From NCBI GenBank assembly GCA_002428415.1, contig DIWI01000078.1, positions 591 to 45,366 on the forward strand: 44,776 bases of DNA, read 5' to 3'. This stretch comes from Clostridiaceae bacterium UBA6110. Lineage in GTDB: Bacteria; Bacillota; Clostridia; Clostridiales; Clostridiaceae. Below the pieces are notes generated by a model. It was not told where the DNA came from, searched no databases, and saw only the letters and a program-made list of their open reading frames with translations. The position numbers and the translations under genes were made by a program. This document shows positions 9,801 to 16,367 of the stretch, in pieces. Position 1 is the first letter of the stretch; each line of letters begins with the position of its first letter.

Positions 9801-9896
9801 GATTCAATCTGTCCGAACTGCTCAAGCACCAGGATGGTAAGAAACGGCACATGCAAGGTATGCCTTGACTGCGGGTCAACCACCGGATGCTCATAA
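6858..9896 (+). CDS. nrdJ: Adenosylcobalamin-dependent (class II) ribonucleoside-diphosphate reductase
   Basis: Reduces ribonucleotides to deoxyribonucleotides using a coenzyme-B12-derived radical; no small subunit and no oxygen needed. The 1012-residue protein shows the reductase core with QASACFILSVED (first active-site Cys), KGGSGTGTN, the NPCGE motif with the radical-transfer Cys and Glu, and the substrate-phosphate loop APTGTIS. A TSCPD domain lies at about residues 820-920 (ITTDREGTLITGLLNSLSK). The tail carries a Cys-rich element (CPNC, CKVCLDCG) used for re-reduction or metal binding. The ATG at 6858 follows AAGGAGG. It is monocistronic between a paired-NrdR-box promoter and a perfect-stem terminator. 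Confidence 0.97.
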   Translation: MSKLKQLFKRYYTKELDNNKEKTVYDLFDWEKRDVLLKDYKSGRILTEMRDLEFPTFYSQNAVDIIASKYFRKAGVPGELGYENSMKQVAHRMVSFWADALIDDGLIGTDEERSIFYDEMVYGLLNQMYAPNSPQWFNTGLKQSYGISGGKNDLFYFDPIQRKVVLSEDGYSRTQASACFILSVEDKLLGSHSISEQYVTETKLFKGGSGTGTNFSAIRGVGEKLSGGGVSSGLMSFLKGLDRNAGAIKSGGTTRRAAKMVCLDIDHPEIETFIMWKAKEEDKVRALAKMGYDADMDGEAYETVSGQNSNNSVRLTDEFMDKVMALKNDPDQEITLRGRMDERVNRNVKVRDLWDKFNEAAWKSADPAPQFTDTFNAWHTCPAGEDGEIGAHHNRLNSTNPCGEYAFLDDTSCNLASINLYKFYDAETNQFDVEGYSHIIGLSQLLLEGSIQWGQFPTEDIARKTYMFRTTGLGIANLASLLMALGMPYDSDEARTLAAALTGMITGKSYAVSAMMAEKAGPFEKFELNRPYMLRVIRNHARVAGAIDSEYEGLHYIPYSVDHEKLEALGQEGLSETLRSVWKDALDLGEAHGYRNAQVSVIAPTGTISFAMDCAATSLEPFFSHVVYKKLVGGGFMTIANPIISVALKNLGYSPEEIEDIMAYIGAEENGMVKDGKIEGAPHLKEEHYPIFDTANTCGTGKRYIHHMGHVLMVAALTPLVSGAISKTVNLPREATVEDFKDVVVLSWKTGVKGISLYRDGSKYAQPLNTRLDAEVKNLNLESLTYDALLLFAKEAQKKESKPAQTSVREKMTGIRAGHTHPAQIEDVKIYTTVNRNERGEISEIYITTDREGTLITGLLNSLSKTISVMLQYHIPPKDISRMLRGQKYEPYGFVSKHPYIKNVTSISDLISKVIDLELGDFSRVQVKPEAEDLINRPLKNVARIVMKSEDSSKKEDGKPLLKLETQTVIKDAEKNGEKLYDSICPNCSSTRMVRNGTCKVCLDCGSTTGCS

Positions 9897-9901
9897 GACG
9901 C

Positions 9902-9935
9902 AATAAAGAGGGAAGCTGACGCTTCCCTCTTTATT
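9902..9935. terminator. Bidirectional terminator between nrdJ and the convergent membrane-protein gene
   Basis: A perfect 15-bp inverted repeat, AATAAAGAGGGAAGC with its complement, around a TGAC loop. T-rich and A-rich arms on the two sides suit termination from both directions. Confidence 0.83.
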
Positions 9936-9957
9936 GTTACAGAATATCTGCAATATG

Positions 9958-10320
9958 CTATTTTTTCTTCTTTTTCGTGTTTTCGAAGAATTCCTTGTCC
10001 GCATACTTCGCCCTGTTCGGCTTAGCCTTTGGCTTGATTACCTGTTTCTTCGAATCAACTGCCCTCTTTCCGCCGAGGCCGGCAAGGTCAGCGAACCAGA
10101 GAAAGAAGAATACAAAGATTGTCGTGGGCACGTACTGCAGAAGCAAGTTGTTCGTAAGGGCCGGCATAGCCATTCCTACAAAAAGGAACAATACAGCAAG
10201 TCCAAGCACTATCCACTTGTTGATGCTAAGCTTCGAAAGAAAATACTTGTTGAGGACAGTGTAAAGCATGTAGATCGCGATAGATATCAGAAAAATGTTA
10301 ATAAGACTGTTCCAATCCAA
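9958..10320 (-). CDS. Small membrane protein of unknown function with Lys-rich tail
   Basis: I do not recognise a named family. The 120-residue protein has three hydrophobic stretches, roughly residues 6-28 (LINIFLISIAIYMLYTVL), 37-57 (IVLGLAVLFLFVGMAMPAL) and 66-86 (TTIFVFFFLWFADLAGL). A basic cytoplasmic-type tail follows, ending in six lysines. The start is taken as TTG at 10320 after AGGGGG; the frame continues upstream without a better site, so the start is uncertain. It stands alone, convergent with nrdJ and divergent from the Lrp-family gene. The opposite-strand frame over the same bases has no hydrophobic pattern and no ribosome site, which favours this strand. Confidence 0.68.
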   Translation of the reverse strand: MDWNSLINIFLISIAIYMLYTVLNKYFLSKLSINKWIVLGLAVLFLFVGMAMPALTNNLLLQYVPTTIFVFFFLWFADLAGLGGKRAVDSKKQVIKPKAKPNRAKYADKEFFENTKKKKK

Positions 10321-10559
10321 AATGATTCCCCCTAAAAAAAGTCTACACTCATTGTATTTGATGTCGATGCAATAATCAAGCCGAGGGAGTGCACTATATT
10401 TTTTTGGGGAAAAGTCCTGATAATCAGGTCGATCTGGCAGAGGTATTGGACAAATGTAAATCATTCTTCCCTGAAACGGTTCCATGATAAGGTTTTCTGT
10501 GTAAATTCATCAAAATTATAATTAAATTTTACGATATTATTATTTATTTTTCCAATTTT

Positions 10560-10568
10560 TGTTATAAT
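10560..10568 (+). promoter_or_regulatory. Extended -10 promoter of the Lrp-family gene
   Basis: TGTTATAAT is an extended -10 (TGn plus TATAAT), 30 bases before the ATG at 10598. The region upstream is very AT-rich and has no good -35 box, as expected for an extended -10 promoter. Confidence 0.65.
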
Positions 10569-10597
10569 AGAACATATACATAAGTTGGGGGTGCCAT

Positions 10598-11065
10598 ATG
10601 ACAATTAATGCAACAATACATCTGGACGAGCTGGACCTGCAGATCCTGGACATCCTGATCAAGGATGCCAGAACTCCGTATCTTGAGATAGCGAGGGTCT
10701 GTCATGTCTCAGGTGGAACAATACACGTAAGGATGAAGAAGATGGAGGACCTTGGAATAATCCGCGGAACAAAGATTCTTCTTGATATGCCGAAGCTCGG
10801 ATATGATGTGTGCTGCTTCGTAGGCATATATCTGGATAAGGCGTCATCTTTCGCTGCAGCAATCGAAGAGCTCTCCAATATCAGGGAGATCGTTGAGCTG
10901 CATTACACAACCGGCGAATATACCATATTCTCCAAGGTCATTTGCAAGAACATAGCCCATCTGCAGGATGTCCTACTTAACAGCATCAACGTCATCAAGG
11001 GAGTCCAGAGGACGGATACCCTTATTTCGCTGTCGCAGCCTATAGACAGGAACGTACAGCTGTAA
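10598..11065 (+). CDS. Lrp/AsnC-family transcriptional regulator
   Basis: A 155-residue regulator. An N-terminal winged helix-turn-helix covers about residues 7-55 (ELDLQILDILIKDARTPYLEIARVCHV and so on), and a C-terminal RAM-type ligand/oligomer domain covers about 70-145 (CCFVGIYLDKASSFAAAIEEL). Family members sense amino acids and bind DNA as octamers; the effector here is unknown. Start ATG at 10598 follows GGGGG. Its stop TAA directly abuts the ATG of the next gene (TAAATG), so the two are almost certainly co-transcribed and may be translationally coupled. Confidence 0.92.
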   Translation: MTINATIHLDELDLQILDILIKDARTPYLEIARVCHVSGGTIHVRMKKMEDLGIIRGTKILLDMPKLGYDVCCFVGIYLDKASSFAAAIEELSNIREIVELHYTTGEYTIFSKVICKNIAHLQDVLLNSINVIKGVQRTDTLISLSQPIDRNVQL

Positions 11066-11830
11066 ATGGGAACCAGTATCCATATTCTGATCCTCTTGTT
11101 CCTGCTTTATTCTGCAATGGGCTGGATGCTTGAGGTCGCTTTCCATTACTATAAAAAAAGGCGATTCGTTAACAGAGGGTTCCTGAAGGGGCCCTTCTGC
11201 CCTATCTATGGCACTGGAGCAATCATTATGCTGGTTGCAGTAGGACCTTACAGGGATTATCCGGTTGTTTTTGCACTTGGAGCTTTCATTGTGCCTACGA
11301 TACTTGAGCTTGTGGTGGGCATAGTCCTCATGAAGCTGTTCAAGGCAAGATGGTGGAATTATTCAGGATGCAGGTTCAATTACAGGGGCTTCATCTGCCT
11401 CAGGTTCTCGCTGATGTGGGGTATGTTCTCATATGTATTCATCGGATGGCTCAATCCGGTTGCCGAAAAACTGATCGACTCCCTCCCGCCTGACCTGACA
11501 AGGCTTTCAGCAGTCATGCTGTTCAGCCTCTTCGCCGTGGATACGGTGTTTACAGTCTACAAGCTCATAGATTTCAAGTCAGGGCTGGAAGCTGTGAAAC
11601 TGGAGAAGGATGAGATACTCCTCATGCTCTCCGCGAAATACGACAAGGCTGAGAATGCACTCAGGACAAAGGTAAAGTTCTACAATAATCACATTGACCA
11701 GTTCATCATGCGGCAGAGGCGATTCATAGATTCATACCCAGAGCTGACATCTGCATACTTCAAGGACGTCTTGGATGACATCAGGGACAATGTTAGCAGG
11801 GTAAAGGAAAAGATACGTAATAGAAGATAA
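11066..11830 (+). CDS. PF06541-type multi-pass membrane protein (putative ABC transporter permease)
   Basis: A 254-residue protein of the family usually labelled 'putative ABC transporter permease' (PF06541, CmpB-like). The signature GWMLEV near residue 19 is followed by FVNRGFLKGPFCPIYGTGA near residues 34-52. About five hydrophobic helices cover residues 4-165. The last ~90 residues are charged and probably helical or coiled-coil. No ATP-binding partner is nearby, so a transport role is unproven. It starts immediately after the Lrp-family stop codon, which suggests it belongs to that regulator's circuit. A hairpin overlapping its stop ends the transcript. Confidence 0.82.
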   Translation: MGTSIHILILLFLLYSAMGWMLEVAFHYYKKRRFVNRGFLKGPFCPIYGTGAIIMLVAVGPYRDYPVVFALGAFIVPTILELVVGIVLMKLFKARWWNYSGCRFNYRGFICLRFSLMWGMFSYVFIGWLNPVAEKLIDSLPPDLTRLSAVMLFSLFAVDTVFTVYKLIDFKSGLEAVKLEKDEILLMLSAKYDKAENALRTKVKFYNNHIDQFIMRQRRFIDSYPELTSAYFKDVLDDIRDNVSRVKEKIRNRR

Positions 11831-11862
11831 GAAGACTTGAGTTTAATAGCTCAAGTCTTCTT
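11829..11862. terminator. Terminator after the PF06541 gene
   Basis: AAGAAGACTTGAG and CTCAAGTCTTCTT form a perfect 13-bp stem with an 8-base loop, overlapping the stop codon of the upstream gene. It is symmetrical and sits between convergent genes, so it probably serves both. Confidence 0.8.
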
Positions 11863-11884
11863 AAATATTAGGAGTATTGAACCA

Positions 11885-12559
11885 TCAGGCCTTCTCCAGC
11901 TGATATTGTCCCAGTGCGCTGTAGCCTGTGAACACTATGTACACGTAAGCCAGTGTCTTTGGAATCATGAGCATTCCAACAAGAGGAGCAGTACCTGCGA
12001 AAAGGACCACCGGCACATAGAAAAGGAAAGAGAAGAACACTCCATATGAGAGATTGACGAAATCCTTATCACTCCACTTCTTTCCTGAGGAATAAAGAAG
12101 GTACATTATTATTGCTCCAAGGATGGCGAATGGGATATTCCTGAGTATCCCATATAACAGTGAAGGCTCAAAAGACAGCCAGCCGTTTCCTGGCAGCAGG
12201 CACAGGACTATCCTTACCGCCGCAAGTATGTAAATCAGAAGGTCCAATCCCTTTGCTGATATAGTCTTAAAACGCTCTTTCCATACCTCGTACAGGATCA
12301 CATAGAAGATCGTCATTGTAATGGATGTAATGAACTTCCCTGCACCGAGGATCGCATAATTTGCTGCAAGACCTGAGGTCAGCAGTGCATAAACCCTGGG
12401 TATAAGATGGAACGAATCGCCGGTACCAAGTATAATTGCCATGGCTCCGAAAAGCCTGAAATATCTACGTCCATAAGAAAGCCTTATCATCTGGATTCCC
12501 AGAGTTATTACAGTAATGAGGTAAGCTGCATGGAAGAATGGCTCGAATATCTTTTGCAT
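11885..12559 (-). CDS. Seven-helix membrane protein of unknown function, in an operon with MarR
   Basis: I do not recognise a named family. The 224-residue protein has about seven hydrophobic segments, near residues 9-29, 34-52, 68-90, 101-120, 136-157, 164-190 and 193-215. Polar residues inside the second (GTGDSFHLIPR) could form a site within the membrane. There is no signal peptide or soluble domain. Start ATG at 12559 follows AAGGAG. It starts 4 bases after the MarR-family gene's stop, so it is probably the gene that this regulator controls. Export of, or response to, a small hydrophobic compound is only an inference from that context. Confidence 0.8.
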   Translation of the reverse strand: MQKIFEPFFHAAYLITVITLGIQMIRLSYGRRYFRLFGAMAIILGTGDSFHLIPRVYALLTSGLAANYAILGAGKFITSITMTIFYVILYEVWKERFKTISAKGLDLLIYILAAVRIVLCLLPGNGWLSFEPSLLYGILRNIPFAILGAIIMYLLYSSGKKWSDKDFVNLSYGVFFSFLFYVPVVLFAGTAPLVGMLMIPKTLAYVYIVFTGYSALGQYQLEKA

Positions 12560-12562
12560 TAT

Positions 12563-13006
12563 TTACTCCTTTTTAGTCTTATTAAGCATCAAAGCAAGCT
12601 TTCTGAGGGAAGCTTCGATTTCCATAAGGTCTTCCTCAGACGACTCACTGAATATCCCGTCGAAGCTTGAGGTCATCTGGTCCCTGAACTCAAAGGCAAA
12701 ATCACGCCCCATTGTCGTGAACCGGACATAGGTGTTTCTGAGGTCGTCCTCCTTCTTGTATTTTTCAATGTATCCCCTGTCCGCAAGCCTTGTGAGCATT
12801 CCTGAAACAGTACCCTTTGAAAGGCTCATCAGTCTGCACAGGTCCGATACGGTCAAGGATCCGTTATGGGCCAGAAGCTTTACTACTATCACCTGCTGAT
12901 GCGTCAGACCGCTCTCCTTCAGGCATTCATCAACAGAATGCATCGACAGGGAGTATATCTCCCTTATTAGCATGGCAAGTCTGAATGAATCTGCACTCCT
13001 ATCCAT
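12563..13006 (-). CDS. MarR-family transcriptional regulator
   Basis: A 147-residue winged-helix regulator. The DNA-binding core covers about residues 38-105: LTVSDLCRLMSLSKGTVSGMLTRLADRGYIEK (recognition helix), then the wing KEDDLRNTYVRFT. Helices at both ends form the dimer. Family members bind palindromes and release DNA when they bind small phenolic or oxidising ligands; the ligand here is unknown. ATG at 13006 follows AGAGGTGG. It is the first gene of a two-gene operon with a membrane protein. A 14-bp perfect palindrome directly after its -10 box suggests autorepression. Confidence 0.92.
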   Translation of the reverse strand: MDRSADSFRLAMLIREIYSLSMHSVDECLKESGLTHQQVIVVKLLAHNGSLTVSDLCRLMSLSKGTVSGMLTRLADRGYIEKYKKEDDLRNTYVRFTTMGRDFAFEFRDQMTSSFDGIFSESSEEDLMEIEASLRKLALMLNKTKKE

Positions 13007-13048
13007 GTTCCCACCTCTTTTAACAATTTTCTAAATCAGGATTTAATA

Positions 13049-13062
13049 GTTTGCATGCAAAC
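13049..13062. promoter_or_regulatory. Probable MarR operator (perfect palindrome)
   Basis: GTTTGCATGCAAAC is a perfect 14-bp palindrome placed between the -10 box and the MarR start codon, about where transcription begins. MarR-family repressors commonly bind such TTGCATGCAA-type sites. That it is bound by the adjacent MarR protein is inferred. Confidence 0.75.
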
Positions 13063-13091
13063 AATATACCATTGTCAAGGCTGTATGTCAA
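13063..13091 (-). promoter_or_regulatory. Promoter of the MarR-membrane protein operon
   Basis: Read on the minus strand: TTGACA (13091-13086), a 17-bp spacer, then TATATT (13068-13063), nearly consensus sigma-A. The palindromic operator follows at once. Confidence 0.8.
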
Positions 13092-13121
13092 CCAGGTTCT
13101 TCAAATTGGCTGACTGACTTT

Positions 13122-13156
13122 AAAAAACCCCTGGCACACATGAATTGCGCCAGGGG
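13122..13156 (-). terminator. Terminator after ackA
   Basis: On the minus strand, CCCCTGGC pairs with GCCAGGGG across a 13-base loop, followed by a run of six T. It lies 17 bases past the ackA stop. Confidence 0.88.
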
Positions 13157-13172
13157 AAATAGCATTATCCTA

Positions 13173-14369
13173 TTATTTTGTTGCAAGGCTGTAAGTGTCT
13201 TCAGCGATTATCTTCTCTTCATTGGCATAGGTGACGAGAATCTTCACTTTTGAGCCGTCCTTGCTGACTATGCCCTCACCTCTTAATGACATGTTCTTTT
13301 CCTTGTCCAGTTCAATACCCATGAATTCAAGCCCTTCACAGACCTTCTCACGGATATACCATGCATTTTCGCCAACTCCGCCTGAAAAGGCGAGTATGTC
13401 GGTTCCCCCGAGAATAGCGGAATATGCACCGACATATTTCCTGAACCTGTGGCATACGGCCTCGATAGTCGCTTCTGCCCTCTTGTCTCCCCTGTCGGCA
13501 GCTTCCTTGATTTCCCTCATATCGTTGCTTATGCCGGACATTCCCTTCCAGCCGCTCTTCTTGTTGATCATGTCATCAGCCTCATCGATTGTAAGGCCTT
13601 CTTTCCTCATGATATAGAGTACGGCGGCGGTATCGACATCCCCTGTCCTTGTCGACTGTATAAGTCCTTCATGGGGGGTGAATCCGGTGGATACCTCCAC
13701 TGACCTGCCGTAGCTTACCGCATTGGCGGTTGTTCCGCTGCCAAGCATGAGGTTGACTATCCTGAAGCCTGTAAATGGCTGACCTGTAAGCTTTTCGAGA
13801 CCTTCAGCCATGCTTCTGAAAGCTATTCCGTGGAAGCCGTATCTCCTTATCCCGTACTTCTCCCTGTATTCATGAGGTAAGCCATAGAGATAGGCTGATT
13901 CAGGCAGCGTGCTGTGGAAGCCGTTGTCGAACACAGCCACCTGAAGTACTTCAGGAAGAAGCTTCCTTACTGCATAGATACCTGCCAGATGGTTGGGATT
14001 GTGAAGCGGAGCAAGGTCCTTTATCTCCTCTATGTCCCTGATTACAGATTCATCAATTACCACTGAGACATTTCGCCTGTCTCCACCCTGCACGACCCGG
14101 TGGCCCACTGCTCCGATATCTTCCTTAGAAAGGCCAAGCCCCTCTTCTTTGCTGAAGAGTGAATGAAGGATAAGGTCAATGCCTTCCTCGTGGTTCCTTA
14201 CAGGAACAATATGGAGCTCTTCCTTTCCTTCTCCTGTGCCGAACTTGAACTCGGCATCCTCATACCCTATCCTTCCGATTCCGCCTTTGGCAGCTATAGA
14301 GTACCCAGGCATTTCGACAACCTGGAACTTTATTGATGAACTTCCACAATTCAAAACAAGTATCTTCAT
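13173..14369 (-). CDS. ackA: Acetate kinase
   Basis: Interconverts acetyl phosphate plus ADP and acetate plus ATP; a key energy step in clostridial fermentation. The 398-residue length is standard. The N-terminus MKILVLNCGSSSIKFQ is the family's first phosphate-binding motif. GFHGIAFRSM (near residue 180) carries the conserved His, and FTPHEGLIQSTRTGDVD and FSGGVGEN complete the ASKHA-fold signature. ATG at 14369 follows AGGAGGGG. It is downstream of plsC with a 9-base gap, so the two are co-transcribed. The usual partner pta is not in the window. Confidence 0.96.
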   Translation of the reverse strand: MKILVLNCGSSSIKFQVVEMPGYSIAAKGGIGRIGYEDAEFKFGTGEGKEELHIVPVRNHEEGIDLILHSLFSKEEGLGLSKEDIGAVGHRVVQGGDRRNVSVVIDESVIRDIEEIKDLAPLHNPNHLAGIYAVRKLLPEVLQVAVFDNGFHSTLPESAYLYGLPHEYREKYGIRRYGFHGIAFRSMAEGLEKLTGQPFTGFRIVNLMLGSGTTANAVSYGRSVEVSTGFTPHEGLIQSTRTGDVDTAAVLYIMRKEGLTIDEADDMINKKSGWKGMSGISNDMREIKEAADRGDKRAEATIEAVCHRFRKYVGAYSAILGGTDILAFSGGVGENAWYIREKVCEGLEFMGIELDKEKNMSLRGEGIVSKDGSKVKILVTYANEEKIIAEDTYSLATK

Positions 14370-14378
14370 ATTCCCCTC

Positions 14379-15140
14379 CTATGCATATCCATGTAGACTC
14401 TTCAGCCTGTCCAGCTCACTCTGTATCCTTGACTTCACCAGGTCATCTATGTTCTTTCTCTCATCCTCTGTCAGCTTATCAGGATAGATCGGATCCAGAT
14501 AAGTGAGGTATACGTCCACACCAGTCTGTATCTTGCCGGTAGCCTCGAAAATCTTGAAGGTGTTGTCTATCACAAGAGGGACCACCGGGCATCCCGTCTT
14601 CTGTGCGACCTTGAAGCTGCCCTTGTGGAACTCTCCCATGGTATGGCTCTTGCTTCTGGTACCTTCAGGATAGATGAGGACATCGTTACCCTTTTTGATA
14701 TACTCAATGGCCTGAAGTATTACCTTAAGCCCTTCCCTGGAATTCTCCCTGTCGAGGAACAGGGTTTCAAAGGAACCGGCGATGATCTCAGCATACGGGA
14801 TCTTAGTCATCTCCATCTTTGCAATATAGGTCTCTTTCCTGTCACCCCTGAGTGCGAGCATCGTGTATGGGTCGAAGTACGACTGATGATTGCTCATGTA
14901 TAGAACAGGTTCCTTAGGGACATTTTCCCTTCCCTGGATGTGAAGGTTGACCTTGAAGATCTTCATGGCCTCCCTAGCATGCTGTCTTCCAACCTTGGTT
15001 GCATACCAGTATACCTTGTCCTGGTCCCCTTCCTTTAGAAGCTGCCGGATCTTTATTGTCTTAGGTATCATCTTCATGTAGGAGATGATAAATCTTGCTT
15101 TTAGCAACAAATCAAAACTCATATGTTTACTCCATTTCAT
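14379..15140 (-). CDS. plsC: 1-acyl-sn-glycerol-3-phosphate acyltransferase
   Basis: Adds the second acyl chain to lysophosphatidic acid, giving phosphatidic acid; acts at the membrane. The 253-residue protein has the acyltransferase blocks NHQSYFD (NHx4D type, near residue 85), FLDRENSREG (block II) and YPEGTRSKS (block III, near 159), plus a hydrophobic N-terminal region. The ATG at 15140 has AGAGGG 9-10 bases upstream. The in-frame ATG at 15122 (seventh codon) has GGAG 7 bases upstream and is an equal alternative. It is the first gene of a plsC-ackA unit, an unusual pairing. Specificity (acyl-ACP or acyl-CoA) cannot be read from sequence. Confidence 0.92.
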   Translation of the reverse strand: MKWSKHMSFDLLLKARFIISYMKMIPKTIKIRQLLKEGDQDKVYWYATKVGRQHAREAMKIFKVNLHIQGRENVPKEPVLYMSNHQSYFDPYTMLALRGDRKETYIAKMEMTKIPYAEIIAGSFETLFLDRENSREGLKVILQAIEYIKKGNDVLIYPEGTRSKSHTMGEFHKGSFKVAQKTGCPVVPLVIDNTFKIFEATGKIQTGVDVYLTYLDPIYPDKLTEDERKNIDDLVKSRIQSELDRLKSLHGYA

Positions 15141-15156
15141 TAATAGTTTCCCTCTG

Positions 15157-15186
15157 ATTATATACTAATAAGCCTGCTCCGTACAA
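15157..15186 (-). promoter_or_regulatory. Likely promoter of plsC-ackA
   Basis: On the minus strand a perfect TATAAT (15162-15157) is preceded, across 18 bp, by a weak TTGTAC. It lies 17 bases before the plsC start. Confidence 0.5.
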
Positions 15187-15238
15187 ACAGGAATGATAAT
15201 CTGTGGCTTATGGATGTCCTTTCATATATGATTTTAGG

Positions 15239-15291
15239 GAGACACTGAATGTCTCAGGATGGAAAATATGCTGAAAGCAGCATAATTTCCA
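15239..15291 (+). other. Two adjacent hairpins before the metallo-hydrolase gene
   Basis: GAGACA/TGTCTC (15239-15255) is a 6-bp stem with a 5-base loop. GGAAA-a-TATGCTG pairs with CAGCATA-a-TTTCC (15262-15291) as a 12-bp stem with one A:A mismatch and an AAAG loop. There is no T-run after either. They lie in the 244-base gap between plsC and the metallo-hydrolase gene. I do not recognise a known RNA family. Confidence 0.5.
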
Positions 15292-15384
15292 AACAGGAAG
15301 AGTAAAACGATGCAGATTTCGGCATAATGTGGATATAACCGCTGTGTTTTGGTAAACTGTAAATATGGAAACGAGGTGTCTTGG

Positions 15385-16278
15385 TTGAAGAAGAGAACAT
15401 ATGCGCCTGTGGCGCTATTCATAATATTCCTGACCGGTATCTTTGGAATGTATTTTCTCCTTGAAAATGGCATACTCGGGACTACAAGGGTCAGCAGCGT
15501 AGAGCTGATAGAAAGAGTCAAGGATCCTGTAAAGGTACATTTCATAGATGTCGGAATGGGTGACTGCATTTTCATAGAGGTGAAGGATGTCAACATCCTG
15601 ATTGATGCGGGACCAAAGGAAAACGCAATGAGGGTCGTTGCATATCTGAAGTCTTTTGGAGTTGAAAAGCTTGATTTCATATTCCTGTCACATATCCACG
15701 AGGACCATATAGGTGGAATGGCTGAGGTCATAAAGAATTTCGATGTGGGGAAGTTCTATGCTTCAGACAAGGAAATTGCAACAAGAAGCTATGAGAGCAT
15801 GATAAGCGCATTAGCTGAAAAAGGGGTACCTGTTACTGAAGCCAAGGCAGGTGTTACACTGACATTCGATGAAAGCATTACGCTGTCTCTTTTGTCACCG
15901 AACTCTTTGGAGTACATCAACCCGAACAACTACTCACCGGTAACCAGGCTTAGCTACGGCCAGACAGCCTTCCTTTTCACAGGAGATGCTGAGAGCACCA
16001 TAGAACAGGAAGTGATAAGGCGAGGTCTGAACATCAAGGCTGATGTCTTCAAGGCAGCACACCACGGAAGCACCACATCAAACACAATGAGTTTCCTTGA
16101 AAGAGTGGACCCTGACTATGTCGTTGTGACATCCGAGGATGGCAATGACTTCAACCTGCCAGATGAGACAATAATGAGCCTTTTCTCCCAGCTGGGAAGC
16201 AAAGTCCTGATGACTGAGGAGCTTGGTTCAATAACCTTTTCCACTGATGGCAGAGAAGTAAGGCTACTAAATCATTGA
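15385..16278 (+). CDS. Membrane-anchored ComEC/Rec2-type metallo-beta-lactamase-fold hydrolase
   Basis: A 297-residue protein with one N-terminal membrane anchor (about residues 7-27, APVALFIIFLTGIFGMYFL), then a metallo-beta-lactamase domain outside the membrane. Metal-binding motif LSHIHEDHIGG is near residue 94, preceded by IDVGMGDC and IDAG, and followed by LFTGDAE and KAAHHGS. These match the C-terminal domain of ComEC, thought to degrade the non-transforming strand during DNA uptake. The ComEC channel itself is absent here, so this may be a stand-alone extracellular nuclease or phosphodiesterase. The start is TTG at 15385 with GAGGTG upstream; the frame is open further 5' but has no better site. 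Confidence 0.87.
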   Translation: MKKRTYAPVALFIIFLTGIFGMYFLLENGILGTTRVSSVELIERVKDPVKVHFIDVGMGDCIFIEVKDVNILIDAGPKENAMRVVAYLKSFGVEKLDFIFLSHIHEDHIGGMAEVIKNFDVGKFYASDKEIATRSYESMISALAEKGVPVTEAKAGVTLTFDESITLSLLSPNSLEYINPNNYSPVTRLSYGQTAFLFTGDAESTIEQEVIRRGLNIKADVFKAAHHGSTTSNTMSFLERVDPDYVVVTSEDGNDFNLPDETIMSLFSQLGSKVLMTEELGSITFSTDGREVRLLNH

Positions 16279-16302
16279 CACCATTTCACCTGATAGTATA
16301 AT
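16275..16302 (+). promoter_or_regulatory. Consensus sigma-A promoter of gltX
   Basis: TTGACA (16275-16280), a 16-bp spacer and TATAAT (16297-16302): both hexamers are perfect. The stop codon of the metallo-hydrolase gene lies inside the -35 box. Confidence 0.85.
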
Positions 16303-16320
16303 TAATTGAGAGAGAATGGA

Positions 16321-16345
16321 GAAGTTTCGGGATTACCGGAGCTTC
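16321..16345 (+). other. Hairpin near the 5' end of the gltX mRNA
   Basis: GAAGTTTCGG pairs with CCGGAGCTTC (10 bp, with G:U pairs) around GATTA, starting about a dozen bases after the expected transcription start and ending 11 bases before the ribosome site AAGGAGG. It lacks the T-box GGTGG element, so it is not a T-box leader. It may protect the 5' end or affect translation. Confidence 0.5.
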
Positions 16346-16367
16346 TTCAATCACGAAGGAGGAAATC

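Noticed and set aside
9934..10335. Plus-strand 133-codon frame opposite the small membrane protein
   Set aside because: It starts inside the terminator, lacks a ribosome site and has no domain-like pattern; the opposite strand encodes regular membrane helices.
16303..16367. T-box leader before gltX
   Set aside because: No T-box GGTGG element, no specifier loop and no terminator.
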